From positions 248,001-312,000 of the forward strand of contig NZ_FNZQ01000003.1 of NCBI RefSeq assembly GCF_900109285.1: DNA of 64,000 bases, read 5' to 3'. The DNA comes from Jannaschia helgolandensis. GTDB lineage: Bacteria > Pseudomonadota > Alphaproteobacteria > Rhodobacterales > Rhodobacteraceae. Shown here piece by piece: positions 1 to 9,087 of the stretch; the stretch's first letter is position 1; each line of letters opens with the position of its first letter. Below the pieces are notes generated by a model. The model saw nothing but the letters and a program-made list of their open reading frames with translations. It was not told where the DNA came from and ran no database searches. A program made the translations under genes and the position numbers.

Positions 1-573
1 GGCCTGGGCATAGGCGGCACGGGCGGTCGCGGACTTGTTGAACCACGACGGCGCAACAAGAATCACCTCACCCTTCACGCCGTCCAGAACCGCCACGACC
101 GAAGGGCGCATCAGCACCGCATCGGGCAAATTCAGCGTATCGGGGTTCACGTTCGGCAGGTGTTCGACCAGCCGGATCATATCGTAACCCAGGTATCCGA
201 ACAGCCCAGCGCAGGCGGCAGGCAAGTCGTCGGGAAGGGTTATCCGCGATTCATCGAGCAGGGCGCGGATCGCAGCCAGCGGTTCCCCGGCGTCGGTCCA
301 TGCGGTCGGGTCGTAGCGCGCGGCGCGGTTCACGCGCGACGCGGTGCCGCGACATTCCCAGATCAGGTCGGGCTTCATGCCGACGATGGAATAGCGGCCC
401 CGGACCTCGCCTCCGGTTACGGATTCCAGGACAAAGGAAAACGGCTGCGCCTCGGCCAGCTTGAGCATCAGAGAGACCGGCGTGTCGAGATCGGCGGGCA
501 GGCGGGTCCACAGGATCTGATTTTCGCCCCGCCCGAAGCCGGTCTCGAAGGTCGGGAAGTCGGGTGCGATCAT
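1..573 (-). CDS. trpE: Anthranilate synthase component I, N-terminal part (runs off the window)
   Basis: Reading from the ATG at 573 towards the window edge gives about 190 residues beginning MIAPDFPTFE, with a typical TrpE N-terminal domain: a tryptophan-feedback-type region (LESVTGGEVRGRYSIVG, residues about 50-66) and the GYLGYDMIRLVEHLP segment around residue 130. TrpE makes anthranilate from chorismate with the TrpG glutaminase subunit, the first step of tryptophan synthesis, in the cytosol. The catalytic chorismate-binding half lies outside the window. The start overlaps the ppiD stop by one base (TGATG), so translation is probably coupled to ppiD. The ppiD-trpE order is common in Rhodobacteraceae (family knowledge). 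Confidence 0.92.
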   Translation of the reverse strand, partial: MIAPDFPTFETGFGRGENQILWTRLPADLDTPVSLMLKLAEAQPFSFVLESVTGGEVRGRYSIVGMKPDLIWECRGTASRVNRAARYDPTAWTDAGEPLAAIRALLDESRITLPDDLPAACAGLFGYLGYDMIRLVEHLPNVNPDTLNLPDAVLMRPSVVAVLDGVKGEVILVAPSWFNKSATARAAYAQA

Positions 574-2435
574 CAGCCGCCGCCAAGCTGCGACTGCACC
601 GCCTCGACGGCCTGCGAATTGACGGTGAATCCGGCCATGCCCTGGACGGAGCGGCCGTAGCTTTCGAACAGGTCGCCGGTCAGTTCGGTACCCGTCTGCG
701 TCTCGATGGCCTGGCGCAGCTGCGCGCCGTCTCCGGTGGACAGGTCGGCTTCGGTCACGGCATCGACGCGCACGACGAAGGCGCGTTGGTCGTCGCCCTC
801 AAAGGCGAAGATATCGCCCGGCGCAGCCTCGAAAATGCGATCAATCAGTCCGTCCGGCGCGCCTTCCAGCGTGGCGTCGCGGACGATGCCGGTCAGCGTT
901 TCGGGCTGACCCATGATGTCCTGCACCGGGTTCTCGGACAATTCGCCGGCGCGTTCGAACAAGCGACTGCGCAGACTTTCGGAGCGCCATGCGGCTTCGA
1001 CCTGCCCCCGGATCTCGTCCAGCGGCGGCACGATCGGGGCGATCACCTCATCCAGTCGCAGCGAGAACAATCCACCGTCGGACAGCGTCCCCAGTTCAGG
1101 GAAATCGCCCGCCTGCGCGGCCCGGGCGGCAGAGCGAAACTCATCGTAGGCGACGATGCCGAAACCGCCCTGTTCTTCACCCGCCGCCGGGTCCCAGCGG
1201 ATATTGCCCAGTTCCATGTCAGTCTGATCCGCCACTTCTTCGAGGGTCGCGCCGCCAGCCAGCAGGTCGTCGATATCCTCGCGCGCGGCATCGATGCGGC
1301 GGCGTGCGGCGTCGATACCCGCCTCGGCGACCAGATCGTCGCGCACATCCTCGAGCGGCACTTCGGTCGCGTCGAGAACCGCATTGACCCGATAGATTGC
1401 TGGCCCCAGCGGCGTTTCGACCGGCCCGGCAAGCCCGGGCTGTTCCAGCGCGAACAGCGCGTCGGCGATAACCGGGTCCAGCCCATCGCGCGACAATTCG
1501 CCCTGATCCACATCTTCCAGCGTCAACCCGCGTTCCTCGACCAGCGCATCGAAGGTCGTCGTCCCGGATTCGATCGCAGCGAGGGCGTCGGTTGCGGACT
1601 GCATGTCGGCAAAGGCCAGACGTTCGGCCAGCACGCGTTGCGGTTGCCGATAGTCTGCGGCACGATCTTCATAAAGCTGTCGCAGTTGATCTTCGTCGAT
1701 CTGGATGTTGTCCACGACGCTGTCCGGGGTCATCCAGACATAGGTGATGGCCCGCAATTCGGGGGTCTCGAACCGCGTCGGATCGGCGTCGTAGAACGCC
1801 GTCAGGTCGGCGTCGGTCGGGGCCAGGTCGCCGCCCGGAAGATCCTGCACCGTGACGGTGGCCAGCGTGACATCGCGGCTTTCGGCGATCCAGCGGGCGA
1901 TGGCGTCGACATAGGCTGCGGGCACTTCGACACCTCCGGCGACTGCCCCCTGCAACAGCTCGCGCGCGGCTTCGTCGCGGATATCCTCTTCGTAGCCAGA
2001 CTCGTTCAGGCCCGCGCTCTGAAGTGCGAAGCGATAGCCTTCGCGGTCGAAGCCGCCCCCCACGCCGCTGAAAGCGGGGTTTTCGCGAATCCGTTCGGCC
2101 ACGGCTTGATCGCCCACAGATATGCCGATGCGATCAGCCTCGGATTCCAGCGCGGCGGCTGCCAGAAGGCGTTCCATGACATTGCGGTCCAGACCGAACA
2201 GCTGCATCTGCTGAAGCGTCAGGCGCTGGCCGGTGTCCTGTTGCAGGCGATTGATCTCGAATTGCAGTGCGTTGGCGTATTCCTGCACGGTAATTTCCCG
2301 GTCACCGACGCTTGCCACTGTCGAGAGCGAGCTGCCGAAGCCGCCGATCCCGAAGCCACCCAGGGCAAGGATAAGCAGACCAAGAATGACCCACATGATC
2401 GTGTTCGATGTCTTCCTGCGACGTTTCTCGGCCAT
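573..2435 (-). CDS. ppiD: Periplasmic peptidyl-prolyl isomerase PpiD/SurA-like, membrane-anchored
   Basis: This 620-residue protein starts MAEKRRRKTS, with one transmembrane anchor at about residues 13-33 and the rest periplasmic. A SurA_N-like region (about 40-200) precedes a parvulin (PPIC)-like domain at about 265-355. PpiD-type proteins are anchored chaperones at the Sec exit site that help outer-membrane and periplasmic proteins fold. The reading frame stays open 163 codons further upstream, but the hydrophobic anchor directly after a basic N-terminus makes 2435 the natural start. The C-terminus ends in a Gly-rich tail and overlaps the trpE start. The parvulin domain is divergent, so isomerase activity may be weak or absent. 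Confidence 0.9.
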   Translation of the reverse strand: MAEKRRRKTSNTIMWVILGLLILALGGFGIGGFGSSLSTVASVGDREITVQEYANALQFEINRLQQDTGQRLTLQQMQLFGLDRNVMERLLAAAALESEADRIGISVGDQAVAERIRENPAFSGVGGGFDREGYRFALQSAGLNESGYEEDIRDEAARELLQGAVAGGVEVPAAYVDAIARWIAESRDVTLATVTVQDLPGGDLAPTDADLTAFYDADPTRFETPELRAITYVWMTPDSVVDNIQIDEDQLRQLYEDRAADYRQPQRVLAERLAFADMQSATDALAAIESGTTTFDALVEERGLTLEDVDQGELSRDGLDPVIADALFALEQPGLAGPVETPLGPAIYRVNAVLDATEVPLEDVRDDLVAEAGIDAARRRIDAAREDIDDLLAGGATLEEVADQTDMELGNIRWDPAAGEEQGGFGIVAYDEFRSAARAAQAGDFPELGTLSDGGLFSLRLDEVIAPIVPPLDEIRGQVEAAWRSESLRSRLFERAGELSENPVQDIMGQPETLTGIVRDATLEGAPDGLIDRIFEAAPGDIFAFEGDDQRAFVVRVDAVTEADLSTGDGAQLRQAIETQTGTELTGDLFESYGRSVQGMAGFTVNSQAVEAVQSQLGGG

Positions 2436-2512
2436 GTGGCTTGCCCCCTGCGATACGGTCGGGGAGTGATAGGATGCGGGCCAGCCGGGGGCAAGCGCGT
2501 CCGGTCGTCGGG

Positions 2513-3709
2513 TCAGAGCCCGCTTTCCGCCACCTCGTCCAGCCGGTTGAACAGCGTGGCAATTCCATCTGCGTCCGCATTGGCAAAGGCGATCCGCAGG
2601 CTGCGTTCGGCCCGTCCGCTGCCACCGTCGCTGCGCAGGGGTCCGAACATCGTGCCGGGCAGAAGCAGCAGCGCGGCGCGGTCGACCAGTGCGCGGGCAA
2701 CCCGGTCCGACGGCAGGTCGAAAGGGTGCATGACATAGGCGAAATAGGCCCCGCAGCCAAGCAGGGGCCAATCGGCCCGATCCGCGAACCCGTCTGCGAT
2801 CGCGGTGCGTCGGCGCAGGATTTCGCGGCGTTCCCCCGCCAGCCAGTCGCCAAGGTTCTCCATCCCCCAGAGCGCGGCGCGCTGACCCAGCCCGGTCGGG
2901 CAGATCGCCACGGAATCGAGCCACTTCTCGACTTCGCGCAGCCGGGATGGCGCGGCAAGGATGGCTCCGACCCGGTGCCCGGTCAGGCGATAGGCCTTGG
3001 AAAAGGAATAAAGCTGGATCAGCGTGTCGTCCCAGTCAGGGTCCGTGAACAATGCATGCGGCGCGCCATCGACCGCGTGAAAATCGCGGTAGGTCTCGTC
3101 CAGGATCAGGGCGATGCCGCGCGTGCGGGCCAGATCGCGGAAGGCCGCCATCAGGTCGGCGGGGTATTCGACGCCACCGGGATTGTTGGGGCTTATCAGA
3201 ATGATGGCACGGGTTCTGTCGTCGATCAGCGCGGCGGCAGCAGAGGGGTCGGGCAGGAGGTCGTCGCCTGTATCGAGAATGCGCGCGTCGACGCCCACGG
3301 TATCCAGCCACATCTTGTGGTTGAAATAATACGGCACCGGCAGAATCACGTTGTCGCCGTCCCGCGCCAGGGTGGCGATGGCGGCCGCGAAGGCCTGATT
3401 GCAGCCCGAGGTGATGGCGACCTGATCGGCACGGACCGTGCCGCCGTAGTCACGCGTCCAGTCGGCGGCAACCCGGTCGCGCAGGGCGGGAAGGCCCAGG
3501 ACATCGCCATACATATGGGCCGCCGGATCGGTCATCACGATGTCGGCCATGGCCTGTCGCAGCGGTGCGGGCGGCGGATCGGCGGGCGCGGCCTGGCTGA
3601 GGTTCAGAAGCGGGCGGTCCGGTGTGAAGGTGGCGTCCGCGATCCAGCGCCGCGCCTCCATCACGGGCGGCGGGATCGTGGCGGCAAGATTCGGGTTCAG
3701 ATTGGGCAT
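2513..3709 (-). CDS. PLP-dependent class I/II aminotransferase
   Basis: This 398-residue protein has the fold-type I aminotransferase landmarks: the NNPGG motif (residues 175-179), DETY with the pyridine-N aspartate (204-207), and the PLP-binding lysine K238 in SFSKAYRLTGHR. It should transfer an amino group between an amino acid and a keto acid; the substrate cannot be read from the sequence (aspartate/tyrosine-like subgroup). The ATG at 3709 is preceded by a good ribosome-binding site (GGAGGG, about 5 bases away). The frame continues upstream over 200 codons, but without family similarity. It sits upstream of ppiD on the same strand with a 77-base gap, so co-transcription is possible. Confidence 0.88.
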   Translation of the reverse strand: MPNLNPNLAATIPPPVMEARRWIADATFTPDRPLLNLSQAAPADPPPAPLRQAMADIVMTDPAAHMYGDVLGLPALRDRVAADWTRDYGGTVRADQVAITSGCNQAFAAAIATLARDGDNVILPVPYYFNHKMWLDTVGVDARILDTGDDLLPDPSAAAALIDDRTRAIILISPNNPGGVEYPADLMAAFRDLARTRGIALILDETYRDFHAVDGAPHALFTDPDWDDTLIQLYSFSKAYRLTGHRVGAILAAPSRLREVEKWLDSVAICPTGLGQRAALWGMENLGDWLAGERREILRRRTAIADGFADRADWPLLGCGAYFAYVMHPFDLPSDRVARALVDRAALLLLPGTMFGPLRSDGGSGRAERSLRIAFANADADGIATLFNRLDEVAESGL

Positions 3710-4131
3710 ATGCGCCCTCCGGTGCAGACGTTCGGTCAGGCAACAGGCGTAGCGGGGCAGACGGGGATCGGCAATGCGGGGAACGGCAATGTGGGGGGAC
3801 AAGTGCAATGCGACAACAGGAGAGATTTTACCGCTTTGCCCCATGCTTTTGGTGTGACTGTGGCACAGGGCGGGCAGTCGGTATGGAGTCCCGTTGTAAC
3901 GATGGCGACTGCCGCTCCTCTCAGATGCACCGACAGGATGGCGTCTGTTCGAGTGGGATAATTCTCGCCTTGCCCGAAGTCTGAGCCGCGATTTCGACCT
4001 GGGTCCCGTCGCATCCGATCGTGTCGGTTGGCGGCAACGCCGGTTTCGCCAGTTATCTCTCGGCGATTGACCGCCTGACGCGGGCCGTGTCAGACCCTCG
4101 GCACGACATCGGCCTGAGGAAACCGCAGCCC
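3710..4131. other. Divergent intergenic region, aminotransferase / ppx
   Basis: These 420 bases separate two divergent genes and presumably hold both promoters. Short frames exist on both strands, but none looks like a real protein. The plus strand has a GATAAT hexamer at 3957-3962 that could be a -10 element, without a convincing -35. The TGAGGA at about 4115-4120 is the likely ribosome-binding site of ppx. No RNA gene or repeat was recognised. Confidence 0.5.
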
Positions 4132-5679
4132 ATGATGGAAGATACCCTGGAGGCCGAGGAATCCGGCCCGTTCGGCGCGCCCCTGTTCGATGGACCCCAG
4201 GCGCGTGCGCTGCGCCGGGTCGGGGTGATCGACGTGGGGTCGAACTCGGTCCGGCTGGTGGTGTTCGACGGGGCGGCCCGCTCGCCCGCGTATTTTTACA
4301 ACGAGAAGATCCTCTGCGGTCTGGGCGCGGGCCTGTCGGAGAGCGGTCGTCTGAATCCCGAAGGCCGGGTGCGTGCGCTGGCCGCGCTGAAACGCTTCGC
4401 AATCCTTGCACGCGGCATGGAGGTCAATTCGTTGACCGCCGTGGCCACCGCCGCCGTCCGTGAAGCCGAGGATGGCCAGGCGTTCGAGTCGGAGGTCAAG
4501 TCCGAGACCGGCCTGAAGCTCTGGGTGATTGACGGCAAGGAGGAGGCGCGCTTGTCGGGGCAGGGGGTCCTGCTGGGCTGGCCCGAAGCCGAAGGCCTGA
4601 TGTGCGACATAGGTGGCAGCAGCATGGAACTGGCCGAACTCAAAGGCGGCAGCGTGGGCGCGACGGTGTCGGGCAAACTGGGGCCGCTCAAGTTGCAGGG
4701 CATCAAGGGCAAGGGCGCGCGCCGCAGCGAGATCGACGCAGGTATCGCCGCCATGGCCAAACAGTTGGGCCAGGAGAGATACGACAAGATATATCTCGTC
4801 GGCGGCAGTTGGCGCGCCATCGCGCGGGTCGATATGGAACGGCGGAATTATCCGCTGCACGTCCTGCATGAATACAAGATGACCCCCAAGGATCTGCGCG
4901 CGACGCTGGATTTCATCGCGTCCGAGGACATATCCGACCTGGGCAAACGCACCGGCACCAGTTCCGCCCGGATGTCGCTGGTTCCGATTGCCGGCGAGGT
5001 GCTGGACCGCGTGGTCAAGACGTTCCGGCCCAAGGAGATCGCGATCTCCAGCTATGGCATCCGCGAGGGGCTTCTCTACGAACAGATGCCCGATGTGCTG
5101 CGCGCCCGCGATCCGCTGATCGAATCCTGTCGTGCGTCCGAGGCTGCCTATGCCCGCCTGCCGGGGTTCGGTCGCATCCTCTATCGGTTCCTGCATCCGC
5201 TGTTCGCGCGGGTACCGGACCGCCGCCGCCGCCTGATCCGGGCCTGTTGCCTGCTGCACGACGTCAGTTGGCGGGCGCATCCCGATTACCGCGCCGAAAT
5301 CTGCTTCGACAACGCCACCCGCGCCAACCTCGGCGGGCTGACCCATTCCGAACGGGTCTACATGGGTCTGGCCCTGCTGCATCGTTACCGCAACAAACGC
5401 GAGGGCACCCCGTTCGAGGCGCTGGCCCCGCTTTTGGGCGAGGCGGACACCAATCAGGCGGAAGTCGTCGGCAAGGCAATGCGCTTCGGGGCGATGTTCT
5501 CGGCGCAGGACCCGGCTCTGATGGGGGGGCTGAAGCTGTATCCCAAGAAGGGCATTCTGCAACTGTCGCTGCCCAAGGGCGATGGCGAGGCCCTGTTCGG
5601 CGAAGTGGCCGAGGCGCGGTTCAAGTCGCTGGCCTCAAGTCTTGGGGTCGAGGGACGGGTGCGGGTTATCAAACGCTGA
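4132..5679 (+). CDS. ppx: Exopolyphosphatase / pppGpp phosphohydrolase, Ppx/GppA family
   Basis: This 515-residue protein has the ASKHA-type phosphate-1 loop at residues 31-45 (GVIDVGSNSVRLVVF) and the second glycine-rich loop CDIGGSSMEL. A C-terminal HD-like helical region follows (CCLLHDVSWRAHP). Family members remove phosphates from polyphosphate or from the pppGpp alarmone, linking phosphate storage to stress signalling; the sequence cannot tell the two activities apart. The frame opens at a GTG at 4021, but the ATG at 4132 has a ribosome-binding site and starts near the family N-terminus; ATG 4135 is an alternative. An 18-bp palindrome follows the stop codon directly. Confidence 0.9.
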   Translation: MMEDTLEAEESGPFGAPLFDGPQARALRRVGVIDVGSNSVRLVVFDGAARSPAYFYNEKILCGLGAGLSESGRLNPEGRVRALAALKRFAILARGMEVNSLTAVATAAVREAEDGQAFESEVKSETGLKLWVIDGKEEARLSGQGVLLGWPEAEGLMCDIGGSSMELAELKGGSVGATVSGKLGPLKLQGIKGKGARRSEIDAGIAAMAKQLGQERYDKIYLVGGSWRAIARVDMERRNYPLHVLHEYKMTPKDLRATLDFIASEDISDLGKRTGTSSARMSLVPIAGEVLDRVVKTFRPKEIAISSYGIREGLLYEQMPDVLRARDPLIESCRASEAAYARLPGFGRILYRFLHPLFARVPDRRRRLIRACCLLHDVSWRAHPDYRAEICFDNATRANLGGLTHSERVYMGLALLHRYRNKREGTPFEALAPLLGEADTNQAEVVGKAMRFGAMFSAQDPALMGGLKLYPKKGILQLSLPKGDGEALFGEVAEARFKSLASSLGVEGRVRVIKR

Positions 5680-5681
5680 CA

Positions 5682-5699
5682 GGCAAGGCGCGCCTTGCC
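5682..5699. repeat. Perfect 18-bp palindrome between ppx and proS
   Basis: Two 9-base arms (GGCAAGGCG and its complement CGCCTTGCC) meet without a spacer, two bases after the ppx stop and about 60 bases before proS. As RNA it folds to a roughly 7-bp stem with a GCGC loop. No T-run follows, so it is not a classical terminator. It could stabilise the ppx mRNA end or bind a dimeric regulator of proS. Confidence 0.6.
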
Positions 5700-5760
5700 C
5701 CCATGCGCAGGCGTTGGTAGCGCAGGTCAAACTTTTGCCGCGCCGTCCCGGAGCCCTGTC

Positions 5761-7101
5761 ATGCGTCTCAGCCGCTATTTCCTGCCCGTCCTGAAAGAGA
5801 CGCCCTCCGAGGCGCAGATCGTCAGTCATCGCCTGATGTTGCGCGCGGGCATGATCAAGCAGTCCGCTGCGGGCATCTATTCGTGGCTTCCGCTGGGCTA
5901 TCGCGTTCTGAAACGCATCGAACAGATCGTCCATGAGGAGCAGCAGCGCGCGGGCCACATCCCGATGCTGATGCCGACGCTGCAATCCGCCGACCTCTGG
6001 CGCGAATCCGGGCGTTACGACGCCTATGGCCCGGAAATGCTGCGTTTCACCGACCGGCAGGACCGCGAGATGCTCTACGGTCCCACCAACGAGGAATTGA
6101 TTACCGATATCGTCCGCTCGAACGTCGCCAGCTACAAGGATTTGCCGCTGACGCTTTACCATATCCAGTGGAAGTTCCGCGACGAGATGCGCCCGCGCTT
6201 CGGCGTCATGCGCGGTCGCGAATTCCTGATGAAGGACGGCTATAACTTCGATCTGACCCGTGCTGATGCGATGCATGCCTACAACCGCCATCTGGTCAGC
6301 TATCTGCGCACCTACGAGCGGATGGGCCTGCAGGCGATCCCGATGCGCGCCGATTCCGGACCGATCGGCGGCGATGACACCCATGAATTCCTGGTATTGG
6401 CCGACACGGGCGAATCCGAGGTGTTCTACGACAGCAATGTCACCGAGATTTCGCTGGGCCAGCGCGACATCGACTACGACGACGTGGGTCAATGTGCCAG
6501 TGTCATGGAGGAATTCACGACCCTGTATGCCCGCACCGACGAAACCCACGACGAGGCTGAATTCACCAAGGTCCCCGAAGATCGCCGCCGGTCCGCGCGC
6601 GGCATCGAAGTCGGGCAGATCTTCTATTTCGGGACCAAGTATTCCGATGCGCTGGGCGCCAGGGTCCAGGGCCCCGACGGCAAGCCCACGGCGCTGCACA
6701 TGGGGTCGCACGGCATCGGCGTCAGCCGCCTTGTCGGCGCGATCATCGAAGCCAGCCACGACGACAAGGGCATCATCTGGCCCGAAGGCGTGACGCCGTT
6801 CCACGTCGGCATCGTGAACCTGAAACAGAATGACGCCAGCACCGATTCCGCCTGCGAAGGCATCTACAAGGAGTTGGCGGCGCAAGGCCTGACGGCGCTC
6901 TACGACGACCGCAAGGATCGGGCGGGCGCAAAGTTCGCGATCATGGACCTGATCGGCCTGCCGTGGCGGATCACCGTCGGCCCGCGCGGGCTGGCGAACG
7001 GTCTGGTGGAGCTGACGTCGCGCCGCACCGGCGAGACCGAGGAAGTGACGCCGCAGGCCGCCATCGCGCGCCTGAAAGACATCTACGCGCCGCACCTTTG
7101 A
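5761..7101 (+). CDS. proS: Prolyl-tRNA synthetase, alphaproteobacterial short type
   Basis: ProS charges tRNA-Pro with proline in the cytosol. The 446-residue product starts [15 protein letters not shown], the usual N-terminus of the alphaproteobacterial form. It carries class II aaRS motifs: motif 2 in the [21 protein letters not shown] region and motif 3 in the GIGVSRL region, followed by an anticodon-binding domain with [11 protein letters not shown] near residue 380. At about 446 residues it lacks the large inserted editing (INS) domain found in the roughly 570-residue E. coli enzyme, as is normal for alphaproteobacteria. The frame extends upstream to 5695, but ATG 5761 fits the family and follows a GGAG-like site. 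A 35-base gap to the lol genes suggests one transcript. Confidence 0.96.
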   Translation: MRLSRYFLPVLKETPSEAQIVSHRLMLRAGMIKQSAAGIYSWLPLGYRVLKRIEQIVHEEQQRAGHIPMLMPTLQSADLWRESGRYDAYGPEMLRFTDRQDREMLYGPTNEELITDIVRSNVASYKDLPLTLYHIQWKFRDEMRPRFGVMRGREFLMKDGYNFDLTRADAMHAYNRHLVSYLRTYERMGLQAIPMRADSGPIGGDDTHEFLVLADTGESEVFYDSNVTEISLGQRDIDYDDVGQCASVMEEFTTLYARTDETHDEAEFTKVPEDRRRSARGIEVGQIFYFGTKYSDALGARVQGPDGKPTALHMGSHGIGVSRLVGAIIEASHDDKGIIWPEGVTPFHVGIVNLKQNDASTDSACEGIYKELAAQGLTALYDDRKDRAGAKFAIMDLIGLPWRITVGPRGLANGLVELTSRRTGETEEVTPQAAIARLKDIYAPHL

Positions 7102-7136
7102 TCCGCCCTTAACCCAATGCAGCCGGAGCCATCCCC

Positions 7137-8417
7137 ATGTTCAGCCGTTTCGAATGGATGATCGCCTGGCGCTATCTGCGCGCGCGCCGGTCCGAGGGCG
7201 GCATCTCGGTAATGACGTGGATCAGCCTTGTCGGCATCGCGCTGGCGGTCTTCGCCCTGATCGCGACGCTGGCCGTGCGGTCCGGCTTTCGCTACGAATT
7301 CGTCGACACGATTGTTGGCGCCAACCCCCATGCCACGATCCGTCCCTATGGCGAGGCGCAGCCCAACGGCATGCTCACCGGCACCACGCCCGACTATGAT
7401 GCGCTGGCCGACAGTCTGGCCCAGGTGCCGGGCGTGACCCACGCCGTGCCGGTGGTGACGGGGCAGGTCATGGCCTCGGCCAACGGCGCGAACACCGGCG
7501 CACAGGTCATCGGCATCCGGCCCGGCGATCTGGCCGACATTCCGCGCGTCCAGGCTCCCGAACAATCGCAGGGCGACATCGCGGCTTTCGGAGTGGACGA
7601 AGGACAGGGCATCGCCATCGGCTGGTATCTGGCCGACACGCTGGGCGTGCGCGCGGGCGACCGCATTCGCCTGATTTCGCCGGACGGCCAGAAGACGCCT
7701 TTCGGGACCAGCCCGCGGGTGAAATCCTATCTCGTGTCCTATGTCTTTCAGGTCGGACGCTACGACATCGACCTGACCCGTATCTACATGCCGTTCTCCG
7801 AGGCGCAGACCTATTTCAACCGCGAGGGCGTCGCGGATGAAATCCAGGTCTCGATCACCGACCCCGAGGCGGTGGACGCACTCAGCCCCTCGCTTCTCGC
7901 CGCGGTCGAATCGGACGGCTGGGTCTGGACGTGGCGCGACAGTGCGGGCGGATTCCTGCGTGCGCTTCAGATGGAGGACAACATCATGTTCGTCATCCTT
8001 TCGATCCTCGTGCTGATCGCGACGCTGAACATCACCTCCGGCCTTGTGATGCTGGTCAAGAACAAGGGCCGCGACATCGGCATACTGCGCACCATGGGCC
8101 TGACCGAAGGCACCATCCTGCGTGTGTTCTTCCTGTGCGGCGCGGGCATCGGTGTCATCGGCACCGTGATCGGGGTGATCCTCGGTTGCCTTTTCGCGCT
8201 CTATATCGATCCGATCTTCAGCTTCGTGAACTGGGTCGCGGGGGGCGGTGTCTGGGACCCCTCCGTGCGGTTCATCTCTGCCTTGCCCGCCCGTTTGGAA
8301 CTGGGAGACGTGTTGTCCGCCGTGGCCCTGTCCCTTACGCTGTCGTTCATCGTGACGATCTTTCCGGCCCGTCGTGCCGCCCGCATGAACCCGGTCGAGG
8401 CGCTCCGCTATGAATGA
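7137..8417 (+). CDS. lolC: Lipoprotein-releasing ABC transporter permease LolC/LolE
   Basis: This 426-residue inner-membrane permease has one N-terminal transmembrane helix (about residues 25-48), a large periplasmic domain, and three C-terminal helices (about 280-305, 325-355 and 385-410) of the FtsX/MacB type. The opening FEWMIAWRYLRARR is the family hallmark. With LolD it extracts mature outer-membrane lipoproteins from the inner membrane and hands them to LolA. Only one permease gene is present here, whereas E. coli has a LolC/LolE pair, so the symbol is approximate; the complex may use a homodimer or a partner encoded elsewhere. Its last 8 bases overlap the lolD start. Confidence 0.93.
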   Translation: MFSRFEWMIAWRYLRARRSEGGISVMTWISLVGIALAVFALIATLAVRSGFRYEFVDTIVGANPHATIRPYGEAQPNGMLTGTTPDYDALADSLAQVPGVTHAVPVVTGQVMASANGANTGAQVIGIRPGDLADIPRVQAPEQSQGDIAAFGVDEGQGIAIGWYLADTLGVRAGDRIRLISPDGQKTPFGTSPRVKSYLVSYVFQVGRYDIDLTRIYMPFSEAQTYFNREGVADEIQVSITDPEAVDALSPSLLAAVESDGWVWTWRDSAGGFLRALQMEDNIMFVILSILVLIATLNITSGLVMLVKNKGRDIGILRTMGLTEGTILRVFFLCGAGIGVIGTVIGVILGCLFALYIDPIFSFVNWVAGGGVWDPSVRFISALPARLELGDVLSAVALSLTLSFIVTIFPARRAARMNPVEALRYE

Positions 8418-9084
8418 GACGCTCAGGCTGTCCGGCATACGGAAAGGCTACCATCTGGGTAAGCCCAGCGAGATCCGCGTGTTGAACGGCGTCGATCTGA
8501 CCCTGAACGCGGGCGAGGTCGTGGCTCTCGTCGCACCGTCCGGGGCAGGCAAATCGACGCTTCTGCATATCGCGGGGCTTCTGGATACGCCTGATGACGG
8601 CACTGTCACCATTGCCGGTGCTGACCTGACGGGTGCGTCCGACCGCTCGCGGACGCGGGCCAGACGAGACCGCATCGGTTTCATCTATCAGTTTCATCAC
8701 TTGCTGCCCGAATTCACGGCTGCCGAAAATATCATCCTGCCGCAACTGGCCAACGGTGTGTCGGCCCGTGCCGCCCGCTCCCGTGCCGAGGATCTGCTGG
8801 GCCGTGTCGGCCTGTCACACCGGGCGGACCATCGCCCCGCCGAAATGTCGGGCGGCGAACAGCAGCGCACCGCCTTCTGTCGCGCACTGGCCAACGGGCC
8901 GGGCCTGCTGCTGGCGGATGAGCCGACGGGCAACCTCGATCCCGGAACGTCCGACACGGTGTTCGCAGCCTTGTTGACGCTGGTGCGGGAGACGGGGATG
9001 GCCGCGCTGATCGCGACCCACAATCTGGAGCTTGCGGGTCGCATGGATCGCGTGCTGCGGCTGGACGGCGGGCGCCTGGCCTAG
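8410..9084 (+). CDS. lolD: Lipoprotein-releasing system ATP-binding protein LolD
   Basis: This 224-residue ABC ATPase supplies energy to the adjacent permease. It shows Walker A (APSGAGKST, residues 42-50, with Ala where Gly is usual), a Q-loop region (FIYQFHHLLPEF), the signature MSGGEQQR, Walker B (LLLADEPTGNLD) and the H-loop (IATHN). The FHHLLPEFTA segment after the Q-loop is typical of LolD among the MacB-like ATPases. The start lies within the end of the permease gene, indicating translational coupling. Its stop is four bases from the 3' end of the convergent hydrolase gene, leaving no room for a separate terminator. Confidence 0.95.
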   Translation: MNETLRLSGIRKGYHLGKPSEIRVLNGVDLTLNAGEVVALVAPSGAGKSTLLHIAGLLDTPDDGTVTIAGADLTGASDRSRTRARRDRIGFIYQFHHLLPEFTAAENIILPQLANGVSARAARSRAEDLLGRVGLSHRADHRPAEMSGGEQQRTAFCRALANGPGLLLADEPTGNLDPGTSDTVFAALLTLVRETGMAALIATHNLELAGRMDRVLRLDGGRLA

Positions 9085-9087
9085 GGA

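Noticed and set aside
564-2738. 724-codon plus-strand open frame opposite ppiD
   Set aside because: It is an antisense shadow of a clear PpiD gene. GC-rich codon bias leaves the opposite strand open; composition is Arg/Gly/Gln-rich without any domain.
3736-4014. Short minus-strand frame in the aminotransferase-ppx gap
   Set aside because: It lacks similarity, signal peptide and a ribosome-binding site, and would fill a needed divergent promoter region.
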